A program made the translations under genes and the position numbers. A DNA stretch of 64,000 nucleotides from Kordia sp965283645 (GTDB lineage Bacteria > Bacteroidota > Bacteroidia > Flavobacteriales > Flavobacteriaceae): assembly GCF_965283645.1 (NCBI RefSeq), contig NZ_CBDIPG010000001.1, forward strand, positions 1,860,001-1,924,000. Direction: 5' to 3'. This document shows positions 50,524 through 58,153 of this stretch, piece after piece. The notes beneath the pieces are model-generated. The model worked only from the letters and a program-made list of their open reading frames with translations, searched no databases and was not told where the DNA came from. How positions within the stretch are numbered: the stretch's first letter is position 1; every line of letters starts with the position of its first letter.

Positions 50524-51303
50524 CTAGCCTTTAGTTTTTATAGATTTCAAAAATGTTTTGCTATTTTTCACCATAAAATCAATCATTAAGAATTCGTTTT
50601 TCGTTGCGAATATCTTTTCTGATGGCATTTGATCATCACAATAGTATAGAAACATCACTATTTGATCTTCTGGAATGCTCAAGCTTTTGGTAAAGAATTC
50701 ATCCTCGTAACGCGAACGAATTTCATTAAAACTTGTACGCTTATGAATAGGTCTAATTATTTCTTCCTCTATTGGTGCATCATCTCTATCTCCTTTTCCA
50801 AAAATTGCTGTTACCAGTAACCCTATAAGTCCAATAGCATCAGCTCCTTGAAAGCTTGCTTCATTTAAAGCTTCATTTCTCACCTTGGAATATCGATCGT
50901 CCGCATATTGATAATCTTTAAATTTCAAAATTTGTTCTTCTTGAAAATTTAGAAATTTCTCTTGATTTTCTGGACTAATTACAACAGTATCTAATTCTTC
51001 AACCTTTTCTTTTACCTCAACAACTAATCGATTATTTTGAAGAATCTCTTTTGTAATTGAAAGTTCTTTTATTGTATATTGAATTGAAGAAAAAACTAGA
51101 ATATCACCTTCCTTGACTAGAATTTCATATTCTCCTTTTCCATTGGTTGCCGTTCCTTTACTTGTAGTATTATTTACAACATTTACACCAACTACATTTA
51201 CATTTCTATAGATAACTTTTCCACGCAGAATTTTTCGCTTTGTGTTTTGAGCTACCAGTATTGTTGAAATTAATAGACATATTAAAAGTAAATTTTGTTT
51301 CAT
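50524..51303 (-). CDS. exported protein with CarboxypepD_reg-like domain, paralogue 1
   Basis: A 259-aa protein: signal peptide (MKQNLLLICLLISTILVAQ), then a carboxypeptidase regulatory-like beta domain with ILRGKVIYRNVNVVGVNVVNN, GTATNGKGEYEI and VFSSIQYTIKEL. A C-terminal helical part follows with IGLIGLLVTAIFGKG. The domain pattern is as in SusC-type plug or anchor proteins. It is a tandem copy of the next gene (similar from end to end, differing most at the IGLIGLL region). Function is unknown; probably envelope-associated. Confidence 0.75.
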   Translation of the reverse strand: MKQNLLLICLLISTILVAQNTKRKILRGKVIYRNVNVVGVNVVNNTTSKGTATNGKGEYEILVKEGDILVFSSIQYTIKELSITKEILQNNRLVVEVKEKVEELDTVVISPENQEKFLNFQEEQILKFKDYQYADDRYSKVRNEALNEASFQGADAIGLIGLLVTAIFGKGDRDDAPIEEEIIRPIHKRTSFNEIRSRYEDEFFTKSLSIPEDQIVMFLYYCDDQMPSEKIFATKNEFLMIDFMVKNSKTFLKSIKTKG

Positions 51304-51410
51304 TTAGTTTTTGGTAAAAAGGTATTGTTATAATTAGGGTATATAGCAACGAACTATTGTCCTCAAAAAATGTATAAACAGGCTTGTTTTATACATATGA
51401 GTTAGAAAAT

Positions 51411-52172
51411 TTAGTTTTTGGTTTTAATGGATTTCAAAAACTCTTTACTGTTTTTTACCATAAAATCAATCATTAAGAATTCATTTTTCGTTGTAAATAT
51501 ATCTTCTGATGGCAATTGATCGTCACAATAGTATAAAAAAGCACTTATTTTATCTTCAGGAATGTTTAAGTTTTTGGTAAAGAATTCATCTTTGTAACGC
51601 GAACGAATATCATTAAAACTTGTACGCTCGTATATTTTCTTTTCTTTTTCTCTTTTCTTGCCTTTTCCTATAATAGAATTCAGCAACATACCAACAAGTC
51701 CAAGTATGTTAGCTCCTTGAAAGTTTGCTTGATCTAATGCTTCATTTCGCACTGCAGAATAGCGATCGTCTGCAAATTGATAATTTTTATATTTCGCAAT
51801 TTGCTCTTCTTGAACATCGAGAAATTTTTCTTTATTTTCAGGACTTACAACTACTTCATCTAATTCTTCTACTTTTTCTTTTACCTCAACAACCAAACGG
51901 TTATTTTGAAGAATTTTATCAGTGATCGTAATTTCTTTTATAGTATATTGAACCGAAGAAAACACCAAAATATCTCCGTCTTTCGCTAAAATTTCATATT
52001 CACCTTTGCTGTTCGTTGCTGTTCCTTTACTCGTCGTATTATTTACAACATTTACACCAACTACATTTACATTTCTATAAATAACTTTTCCGCGCAAAAT
52101 TTTCCGATCAGTATCTTGCGCTATTGCTATTGCTGAGATTAAGAGACATATTAAAAGTAATTTTTGCTTCAT
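51411..52172 (-). CDS. exported protein with CarboxypepD_reg-like domain, paralogue 2
   Basis: A 253-aa protein closely similar to the neighbouring 50524-51303 gene: MKQKLLLICLLISAIAIAQ signal, ILRGKVIYRNVNVVGVNVV, then SPENKEKFLDVQEEQIAKY and a C-terminus ending MIDFMVKNSKEFLKSIK. The two genes lie head to tail, 107 bases apart, and clearly arose by tandem duplication. Sequence differences are scattered, so the duplication is not recent. Confidence 0.75.
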   Translation of the reverse strand: MKQKLLLICLLISAIAIAQDTDRKILRGKVIYRNVNVVGVNVVNNTTSKGTATNSKGEYEILAKDGDILVFSSVQYTIKEITITDKILQNNRLVVEVKEKVEELDEVVVSPENKEKFLDVQEEQIAKYKNYQFADDRYSAVRNEALDQANFQGANILGLVGMLLNSIIGKGKKREKEKKIYERTSFNDIRSRYKDEFFTKNLNIPEDKISAFLYYCDDQLPSEDIFTTKNEFLMIDFMVKNSKEFLKSIKTKN

Positions 52173-52330
52173 TTAGGTTTGGTATTATTGGTTAAATAGG
52201 TGTCGTTAAATTTAGACTATAAAGAAATTAATTATTGTCCTTAAAAAAATGCCAACATCCATTAAACTTTTGTTAAAAACTTATTATGATTACTTTTACA
52301 TTTTAGAAAAAACACAAGCTTTTACGCCTT

Positions 52331-53032
52331 ATGAAAAATATGATCATCGCTAGTACTTCAACAGTTCACGGAAGTGGATATTTAGCCTATATTCTTGATG
52401 AACTTGCTTCACTATATAAAGATACGGAAGAAATTTTATTTATTCCCTATGCAAGACCAGGCGGAATTACACATGATGAATATACTGCAATTGCCGCGAA
52501 AGCTTTTAAAACGATTGGAAAAACTGTTAGAGGTGTGCATGAGTTTGATAATCCGAATGAAGCTGTAACAAACGCTAAAGGAATTTTTACGGGTGGCGGA
52601 AATACATTTTTGCTTGTTTCACAATTGTATAAAACACAAGTTATTGTTTCACTTAGAGAAGCTATTTTTAATGGAATACCTTATTTGGGAACAAGTGCAG
52701 GAAGTAATATTTGCGGACTTACAATGCAAACAACGAATGATATGCCAATTATATATCCGCCGAGTTTTAAAACGTTGGGAACAATTCCTTTTAATATAAA
52801 TCCGCATTATTTAGATCCGGTCGAAGGTGACACACACATGGGAGAAACGCGTGAAACACGCATTAAAGAGTTTCATAAATTTAATACACTTCCAGTAGTT
52901 GGCATAAGAGAAGGAAGCTGGATTCGTGTTGTTGGTGATTCAATTACCTTAGCTGGTTTGCATTCAGCACGTATTTTTGAACATGACAAAACACCGTATG
53001 AACTAGCTTCTGGAAAAGAATTAGTTTTTTAA
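52331..53032 (+). CDS. pepE: alpha-aspartyl dipeptidase PepE (S51 family)
   Basis: A 233-aa peptidase. Seen: GIFTGGGNTFLLVSQL (residues 84-99), nucleophile S122 in YLGTSAGSN, and INPHYLDP with a conserved histidine. PepE cleaves dipeptides with N-terminal aspartate in the cytoplasm. Length matches E. coli PepE (229 aa). It stands alone upstream of the tRNA gene, which lies on the other strand. Confidence 0.9.
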   Translation: MKNMIIASTSTVHGSGYLAYILDELASLYKDTEEILFIPYARPGGITHDEYTAIAAKAFKTIGKTVRGVHEFDNPNEAVTNAKGIFTGGGNTFLLVSQLYKTQVIVSLREAIFNGIPYLGTSAGSNICGLTMQTTNDMPIIYPPSFKTLGTIPFNINPHYLDPVEGDTHMGETRETRIKEFHKFNTLPVVGIREGSWIRVVGDSITLAGLHSARIFEHDKTPYELASGKELVF

Positions 53033-53103
53033 AACTTTACAACATTTCTTTAAAATATTGAGCTTGTCTTTTAAACTTCTCACAATTGAGTTTCATGAAT
53101 AAA

Positions 53104-53131
53104 AAAAGCCGATTCAAATGAATCGGCTTTT
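53104..53131 (-). terminator. terminator behind the tRNA-Gly gene (also usable for pepE)
   Basis: AAAAGCCGATT (53104-53114) pairs with AATCGGCTTTT (53121-53131), with A and T runs on the two sides. It sits 6 bases past the tRNA 3' end on the minus strand and 71 bases behind the pepE stop on the plus strand. Confidence 0.8.
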
Positions 53132-53136
53132 TGTTG

Positions 53137-53209
53137 AGCGAAAGACCGGGTTCGAACCGGCGACATTCAGCTTGGAAGGCTGACGCTCTACCAACTGAGC
53201 TACTTTCGC
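53137..53209 (-). tRNA. trnG: tRNA-Gly, anticodon UCC
   Basis: Read on the minus strand the 73-nt sequence folds as a cloverleaf: acceptor GCGAAAG/CTTTCGC (7 bp), D arm GCTC...GAGC, anticodon stem TCAGC/GCTGA with loop CTTCCAA (anticodon TCC), and T arm with GGTTCGAACC. The discriminator is T and no CCA is encoded. A terminator follows. No integrated element is seen at this tRNA. Confidence 0.96.
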
Positions 53210-53259
53210 ATTGCGGGTGCAAATATAGAGAAACATGCCTTTATTTACCAAACATTTTT

Positions 53260-53685
53260 TTAGATTTTTTTCAAAAAATGATAACCTCGTGCTATAAATC
53301 CCTGATTATTATAGAATTTATGTGATGGAAAATTTTCCACATACGTATTCAATTCTATCGTGCTAACACCTTTTTCTTTCCCATACACTTCAATCCAATC
53401 AAATAATTGCTTTCCAATTCCTTTACTTCTGTAGTTTTCTTCAATGTACACATGATCGGGTTCAAAACTTCTTCCACAATAATGACGTGTCATACTCCAC
53501 AAACCAAAACAACCAATTAACTGTGTATTATCATAAATTGCAAAAGCTTCATAATTCTGCTCTAGCATTTCTTCAAAACGTTCTTTTAATAGTTCCATTG
53601 GAACTTTTTGAGCATTCATAATATCCAAATATGGCAAAATGATGCCTGCTTCTTCCGTCGTAAGCAATTTGAAAGTAATTTGCAT
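53260..53685 (-). CDS. GNAT-family N-acetyltransferase
   Basis: A 141-aa GNAT protein. Seen: the acetyl-CoA-binding segment HVYIEENYRSKGIGKQLFDWI (in part NYRSKGIGKQL, the R/Q-x-x-G-x-G/A loop) and the C-terminal VENFPSHKFYNNQGFIARGYHF. It transfers acetyl groups to an unknown amine substrate in the cytoplasm. Single gene between the tRNA and a divergent second GNAT gene. Confidence 0.87.
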   Translation of the reverse strand: MQITFKLLTTEEAGIILPYLDIMNAQKVPMELLKERFEEMLEQNYEAFAIYDNTQLIGCFGLWSMTRHYCGRSFEPDHVYIEENYRSKGIGKQLFDWIEVYGKEKGVSTIELNTYVENFPSHKFYNNQGFIARGYHFLKKI

Positions 53686-53771
53686 AGTGTAATTTTTTAT
53701 TCAAAATTAATTTATTTCTATAAAAATAGACTCCAAAATTAGTTATACTTTTGAATATTTGAATAAATTTT

Positions 53772-54230
53772 GTGATTATGAAAGTCAACGAATCGTTCAC
53801 TATAAAAGACATTACGGCAAAAAAAGCATACGATGTACGGCATCCTGTGTTGCGTGAAGGAAAACCAATAGATTCTTGTCGTTTTGATGGAGATGATTTG
53901 TCTACAACGTTTCATTTGGGATATTTTACAGAAGATCAATTGGTTGGCGTTGTTACGTTATTAGAGAAAAATCATGCTACTTTGGTTACAGAAAAAGCAT
54001 TTCAGTTGCGTGGAATGGCAGTTTTGACAAGTTTTCAAAAAAGAGGAATTGGTGATGCGTTGGTAAAAAAAGCAGAAGAAATGATTCAAGAACGTGGTGG
54101 CACTTTTATGTGGATGAATGCACGTGAAATTGCTGTTCGGTTTTATGAAAAATTAGGCTATCAAAAACATGGCGACCCATTTTCTATTCCAAAAATTGGA
54201 TTGCATTTTACGATGGTAAAAACACTTTAA
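53772..54230 (+). CDS. GNAT-family N-acetyltransferase
   Basis: A 152-aa GNAT protein of the ElaA-like/peptide acetyltransferase type. Seen: RHPVLREGKPIDSCRFDGDD at the N-terminus (in part HPVLREGKP), QLRGMAVLTSFQKRGIGDALVKKAEE with the Q-x-R-G-x-G acetyl-CoA loop, and FYEKLGYQKHGDPF. A TACTTTTG element (53746-53753) upstream fits the Bacteroidetes -7 motif. Substrate unknown. Confidence 0.88.
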   Translation: MIMKVNESFTIKDITAKKAYDVRHPVLREGKPIDSCRFDGDDLSTTFHLGYFTEDQLVGVVTLLEKNHATLVTEKAFQLRGMAVLTSFQKRGIGDALVKKAEEMIQERGGTFMWMNAREIAVRFYEKLGYQKHGDPFSIPKIGLHFTMVKTL

Positions 54231-54323
54231 CAAAAAAGATTAACGCCCTTTTAACGCTTTAGAGAAAGTAAAAGAACTACTTTTTCATCCTAATACTATT
54301 TCATCAATCAAACTGTATTTATT

Positions 54324-55289
54324 ATGAGAAAAATGATCCTCTTACTCGTTTTTGCGAGTACACAACTTTTTGCGCAAAAGCAAGCTGACATTACTTTCAA
54401 AAACGATTTCAATACACCTGAAGTTTTTATACACCTTCCCGATTTTAAAAATATTAACGTGCGCGATATGGCAATTTCGCCAACAAATGATGAAATCTTC
54501 TTTACACTGGATGCGCCAAAAAGTGCATTCAGAACAATTTTAACATCAAAAAAAGTAAACGGCAAATGGACTTCGTTTAACATTGCTTCCTTTTCAGGAA
54601 AGTTTCATGATATTGAACCTGCATTTTCTCCAGACGGAAAACAATTGTTCTTTGCTTCCAAACGCCCAAAAACTATTGAAACTTCTCCAAAAAAAGATTA
54701 TGATTTATGGGTTGTAACGAATGTAAATGGCACATGGAAAAACCCAAAACGTTTGCCTAATAGCATCAATTCTGATAAAAACGAATATTATCCATCCATA
54801 GCAACTAACGGAACTATTTATTTTACTGCAGAACGTGAAGATGCCAAAGGAAAAGAAGATATTTATAAAAGTGAATTTAAAAATGGAGCGTATCAAACTC
54901 CTGTGAGTTTGGAAGGTGTTAATACAAAAACGTATGAATACAATGCGTTTGTGAGTGCGGACGAATCGTTTCTAATTTTTGGTTCGTATGGTCGAAAAGG
55001 CAGTTTGGGACGTGGTGATTTGTATATTAGTTTTCGTAAAAATGGTGTTTGGCAAGAAGCTGTTTCTTTGGGGAACTTAGTTAATTCTGATCAGATAGAT
55101 TATTGTCCGTTTGTGTCTTTTGATAAGAAATATTTTTTCTTTACGAGTGAAAAAAGCACGATTGAAACTACGTATGATAATTTAAACCTAAAAAAATTAA
55201 AACAAGTTATGAACGAAGGAAGCAATGGAACTTCAAAAATTTATTATCTTCCGTTTGAAAAATTATTAAAATCAATTCAACTTGAATAG
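54324..55289 (+). CDS. exported PD40/TolB-like beta-propeller protein
   Basis: A 321-aa protein with a signal peptide (MRKMILLLVFASTQLFAQ). The mature part consists of PD40-type repeats: FHDIEPAFSPDGKQLFFASKR (in part EPAFSPDGKQLFF), NEYYPSIATNGTIYFT, EYNAFVSADESFLIFG and DYCPFVSFDKKYFFFTS, consistent with a beta propeller of about five blades. Periplasmic; binding partner unknown. The following VanY-like gene starts 8 bases before its stop, so the two are coupled. Confidence 0.83.
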   Translation: MRKMILLLVFASTQLFAQKQADITFKNDFNTPEVFIHLPDFKNINVRDMAISPTNDEIFFTLDAPKSAFRTILTSKKVNGKWTSFNIASFSGKFHDIEPAFSPDGKQLFFASKRPKTIETSPKKDYDLWVVTNVNGTWKNPKRLPNSINSDKNEYYPSIATNGTIYFTAEREDAKGKEDIYKSEFKNGAYQTPVSLEGVNTKTYEYNAFVSADESFLIFGSYGRKGSLGRGDLYISFRKNGVWQEAVSLGNLVNSDQIDYCPFVSFDKKYFFFTSEKSTIETTYDNLNLKKLKQVMNEGSNGTSKIYYLPFEKLLKSIQLE

Positions 55290-56013
55290 ATCAAATTTTA
55301 TGAAGCTTCTCGGATTAGCAACTGTTGCATTGCACAGTTTACCTAGCATGGCTTTTACTACACAAGATTCAAAAAAATTAGAGTTAATAGGCAAAGGAAA
55401 TCCAGCTGTTTTTGGCAACGGATTTTCATTGCGAAAAGAAGCGTATGATGCGTTTGTAAAAATGCGTACAGCGGCGGAAAAAGATGGAATTTCAATTCAT
55501 GTTGTTTCTAGCTACCGTAATTATGCGCATCAAAATCGTATTTGGGAACGCAAGTACAAACGTTTTACCAAACAAGGTTTATCACCTATAAACGCGATTA
55601 AAAAAATTATAGAATATTCTACAATTCCAGGTACTTCCAGACATCATTGGGCAACTGATATTGATATTATTGATAAGAATGCTTCGTATAGTGGTGACGT
55701 GTTAGTTCCGAAAAAGTTTCATGGTGACGGACCATTTTGTAAACTTCGTGAATGGTTGGAAACCAATGCCAATTCATTTGGCTTTTATATTGTGTACACA
55801 GATCGTGCTGATCGCAAAGGTTTTAAGTACGAACCATGGCATTATAGTTATGCACCAATTTCGAAACCTATGTTACAGGAATACAAAAAATTGGATATTA
55901 AAAAGATGCTTCAAGCAGAAAAATTACTAGGAAGCGAGCATTTTGACGAAAATTTTATCAATTCATATATAAAAGAAAATATTTTAGATATCAATCCAGA
56001 GCTATTAGGCTAA
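55282..56013 (+). CDS. D-alanyl-D-alanine carboxypeptidase, VanY/M15 family
   Basis: A 243-aa exported peptidase. Zinc motif SRHHWATDIDI (residues 119-129) with the SxHxxxxxxD pattern, and the C-terminal EPWHYSY (about 190) with catalytic Glu and zinc-binding His. It trims D-alanine from peptidoglycan peptides in the periplasm. Start: TTG at 55282 overlaps the previous gene by 8 bases and gives NRSNFMKLLGLATVALHS, a degenerate twin-arginine-like signal; the first ATG (55300) would shorten this to MKLLGLA. TTG is preferred because of the signal, with moderate certainty. Confidence 0.87.
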   Translation: MNRSNFMKLLGLATVALHSLPSMAFTTQDSKKLELIGKGNPAVFGNGFSLRKEAYDAFVKMRTAAEKDGISIHVVSSYRNYAHQNRIWERKYKRFTKQGLSPINAIKKIIEYSTIPGTSRHHWATDIDIIDKNASYSGDVLVPKKFHGDGPFCKLREWLETNANSFGFYIVYTDRADRKGFKYEPWHYSYAPISKPMLQEYKKLDIKKMLQAEKLLGSEHFDENFINSYIKENILDINPELLG

Positions 56014-56049
56014 CTTTTGTATTTTTATACATCATCAATTTTAACAATT

Positions 56050-56811
56050 ATGAGAGGAAATAAGTTCAAAATCCGTTTGTTGATCGGAGTTGCTATTGTG
56101 GCTTTTGCATATTTTAAAAAATGCTCTAATCAAGAAACAAATCAGTATACAGGTCGCACACAAACAATTAGCATGTCTACTGAAGAAGAGATTGCTTTAG
56201 GTTTTGCAAATCGTGATGCAATGGCGCAACAACATGGTGGTTTGTATCCTGATGCTGGTGCGCAAGCGCGTGTTGATTTTATTGGTGAAAAGTTAGTTGC
56301 TAACAGTATGGCGAAAGAATCTGACTATCAGTTTGAATTTCATTTACTTGCCGATAATAGAGCCATTAATGCTTTTGCGTTGCCTGGCGGACAAATTTTT
56401 ATTACAAATGCATTGTATAGTAAACTGGATGATAATCAATTGGCAGGTGTTTTAGGTCATGAAATTGGACATGTTTTAGGACGACATTCTGCAGAACGAA
56501 TTGCTGAAAGTGATTTTTGGAAAACGGTTTCTACTGGTGCTTCTGTTGGTGCTGATATGGGCGGAATGGTGAATGGAATTGGACAAAAAACTTTACTAAG
56601 TAATGGTAGAGATGACGAATTGGAAAGTGATGAATTAGGTGTTGTGTTGATGTTGTATGCTGGTTACGACCCAGAAGCTATGATTGAAGTGATGAAGATT
56701 TTAAAAGCGGCCGCCGGACCAAATAGAAGTCCAGAGTTTCAAAGTACACATCCTGATCCTGAAAATAGAATTCAACGCATTAAAGAAGCTATTGAGAAGT
56801 ATCGTCAGTAG
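56050..56811 (+). CDS. M48-family metallopeptidase
   Basis: A 253-aa protein from the ATG at 56050, with an N-terminal membrane anchor (about residues 10-21). Zinc motif HEIGH (137-141) in AGVLGHEIGHVLGRHSAER and the third ligand in ELESDELG (about 193). These oligopeptidase-like M48 proteins (LoiP/BepA relatives) act in the periplasm in envelope protein quality control. The frame extends 11 residues upstream. It ends directly before the TTTTAGG repeat array, which begins one base after the stop. Confidence 0.88.
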   Translation: MRGNKFKIRLLIGVAIVAFAYFKKCSNQETNQYTGRTQTISMSTEEEIALGFANRDAMAQQHGGLYPDAGAQARVDFIGEKLVANSMAKESDYQFEFHLLADNRAINAFALPGGQIFITNALYSKLDDNQLAGVLGHEIGHVLGRHSAERIAESDFWKTVSTGASVGADMGGMVNGIGQKTLLSNGRDDELESDELGVVLMLYAGYDPEAMIEVMKILKAAAGPNRSPEFQSTHPDPENRIQRIKEAIEKYRQ

Positions 56812-56906
56812 TAGGTTTTAGGTTTTAGGTTTTAGGTTTTAGGTTTTAGGTTTTAGGTTTTAGGTTTTAGGTTTTAGGTTTTAGGTTTTAGGTTTTAGGT
56901 TTTAGG
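56812..56906. repeat. 7-bp tandem repeat (TTTTAGG)n, about 13.5 copies
   Basis: An error-free array of TTTTAGG units that starts right behind the M48 gene stop codon (56809-56811). It looks like a telomere-type repeat but is an internal bacterial array. It is the longest of the four heptamer arrays of the window. Confidence 0.95.
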
Positions 56907-56978
56907 AAAAATACTTTTACACTTTACATTTAGAGTTTTGTCATTTGTTATTTGAATACAATCTTACCCAAAATTCAA

Positions 56979-57019
56979 CATTTAGCATTTAGCATTTAGC
57001 ATTTAGCATTTAGCATTTA
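56979..57019. repeat. 7-bp tandem repeat (TTTAGCA)n, about 5.5 copies
   Basis: Units of ATTTAGC repeat between degenerate CATTTTACATTC-type filler (56907-56978 and 57020-57080). The same word occurs singly or doubly in other gaps (27362, 29384). No gene lies between 56812 and 57171. Confidence 0.9.
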
Positions 57020-57171
57020 TAATTTCGCTTTTACATTTTACATTCTACATTTAGAGTTTTACATTTAACATTTACAACTTCCCAACACTACTTTCATGAT
57101 GGTAAAACAGTACTATTGTTACTACATTAATAGTTATATTGTTCATTGTTATTAACTTAAAAACTATAACC

Positions 57172-57345
57172 ATGAAAAAAAAGAGAAACCAATTACAGTT
57201 AAACAAAAAGCAAATTAGTGTTTTAAATCAGAAAACAATTTCTGGAGGAAGACCACAATTTTCCGCACAATGCCCTGTAGTAACAATACGAATTACAATA
57301 TGTTACGGTGGAAATGTATGCCAAAAATGGCCAGATCAAGATTAA
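57172..57345 (+). CDS. class I lanthipeptide-like / GG-leader natural product precursor
   Basis: A 57-aa peptide started at the ATG at 57172 (the frame extends 11 residues upstream). The leader MKKKRNQLQLNKKQISVLNQ fits the Bacteroidetes class I lanthipeptide leader pattern (K-rich, LxLNKxxIsxLN) and ends in ISGG, the cleavage site for a peptidase-containing transporter. The core (RPQFSAQCPVVTIRITIC to the end) has three cysteines and several Ser/Thr. No LanB/LanC-type enzyme or transporter lies in this window, so it would be modified by enzymes encoded elsewhere. A terminator follows directly. Confidence 0.7.
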   Translation: MKKKRNQLQLNKKQISVLNQKTISGGRPQFSAQCPVVTIRITICYGGNVCQKWPDQD

Positions 57346-57366
57346 TTGATATTTCTAAAACAGAAA

Positions 57367-57394
57367 AAAGCCGTTTCTTCTCAGAAACGGCTTT
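57367..57394 (+). terminator. terminator of the precursor peptide gene
   Basis: AAAGCCGTTTCT (57367-57378) pairs with AGAAACGGCTTT (57383-57394) around TCTC, followed by ATTTTT. It lies 21 bases after the stop and is convergent with the ankyrin gene. Confidence 0.88.
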
Positions 57395-57414
57395 ATTTTT
57401 AGAAAATATTGTAA

Positions 57415-57804
57415 TTATTTTGATGCTGCTACTAATACTTTTTTTACTTCTTTTGCTTTAGCTGATTCTGCATAATCAATAGCATTTTGTCCATTATCGT
57501 CTTTTGGAGTAAGTCTTGCACCATTGTTCAATAATAATGAAGCAATTTTTACTCTATTGTAACGTGCCGCATACATTAAAGGTGTTTTTCCATTTGATCT
57601 TTTGTTTACATTTTCTCCAAATTGGATCATTTGTTTTACAGTATCAAAATCACCTTTTGCGATTGCTACACAAAATGGATTTACTTTAGAAATTTTAGTA
57701 ACTTCTACTTTGTTAGTTACTGTTTCGTTGCTGTTTTCAGTTGCGTTTGCCGTAGTAAATGAAGCTCCTACTATAAGAGCGATCATAAAGATTGTTTTTT
57801 TCAT
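57415..57804 (-). CDS. exported ankyrin-repeat protein
   Basis: A 129-aa protein with a signal peptide (MKKTIFMIALIVGASFTTANA) and about three ankyrin repeats: NPFCVAIAKGDFDTVKQMI, GKTPLMYAARYNRVKIASLL and GQNAIDYAESAKAKEVKKVL. Ankyrin repeats bind proteins; the exported location is inferred from the signal. It is a single gene, convergent with the precursor peptide gene and divergent from gpmI across a 350-base gap. Confidence 0.88.
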   Translation of the reverse strand: MKKTIFMIALIVGASFTTANATENSNETVTNKVEVTKISKVNPFCVAIAKGDFDTVKQMIQFGENVNKRSNGKTPLMYAARYNRVKIASLLLNNGARLTPKDDNGQNAIDYAESAKAKEVKKVLVAASK

Positions 57805-58153
57805 AATGATTGTTGTTTTTTAATTTGATGATTGTTGATTTTTGTAATTTGATTACAGTAAATAGACGACAGCTAGCAGAAATTGTTGCAATGTTTTTTC
57901 TATTATAACACATTCTTAACTATTCTGACAGAAATTTGTTAAAGTCGTCTTAAAAAGAAGTCTTCCGTTAAGGTTTTATAAGTAAATTTTTAAGAATTAC
58001 TTAACATGCTTTTCTTGATGTTTTATAAGAAAAAACAGCCTTTTAGTATGAATATCATAAACCTTCTCAAAAAAGCGTCATTTTTTGAGTTTCCGTTGTT
58101 ATTATGTAATCAAATACACTTATTTTAGTTTTTTAAATAAAGAATAATCTCGA
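57805..58153. other. divergent promoter region between the ankyrin gene and gpmI
   Basis: No gene is seen. CTCAAAAAA (58066-58074) and TTTTTTGAG (58081-58089) form a hairpin with loop GCGTCA about 65 bases upstream of gpmI; it could be a transcription terminator-like or leader structure. Promoters for both genes are expected here. Confidence 0.4.

Noticed and set aside
53137..53209. tRNA-Gly as attachment site of an integrated element
   Set aside because: No integrase, no duplicated tRNA 3' end and only housekeeping genes on both sides.
53037..53325. Short frames on both strands over the tRNA-Gly gene
   Set aside because: They are read-through of tRNA and terminator sequence.
56812..57019. 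Tandem repeats that might be taken for a CRISPR array or telomere
   Set aside because: Units of 7 bp without spacers, no cas genes and an internal chromosomal position; they are simple heptamer arrays.
58066..58089. Hairpin upstream of gpmI as a riboswitch
   Set aside because: A single A/T-rich stem without conserved riboswitch core sequence; not enough to support a regulatory RNA.
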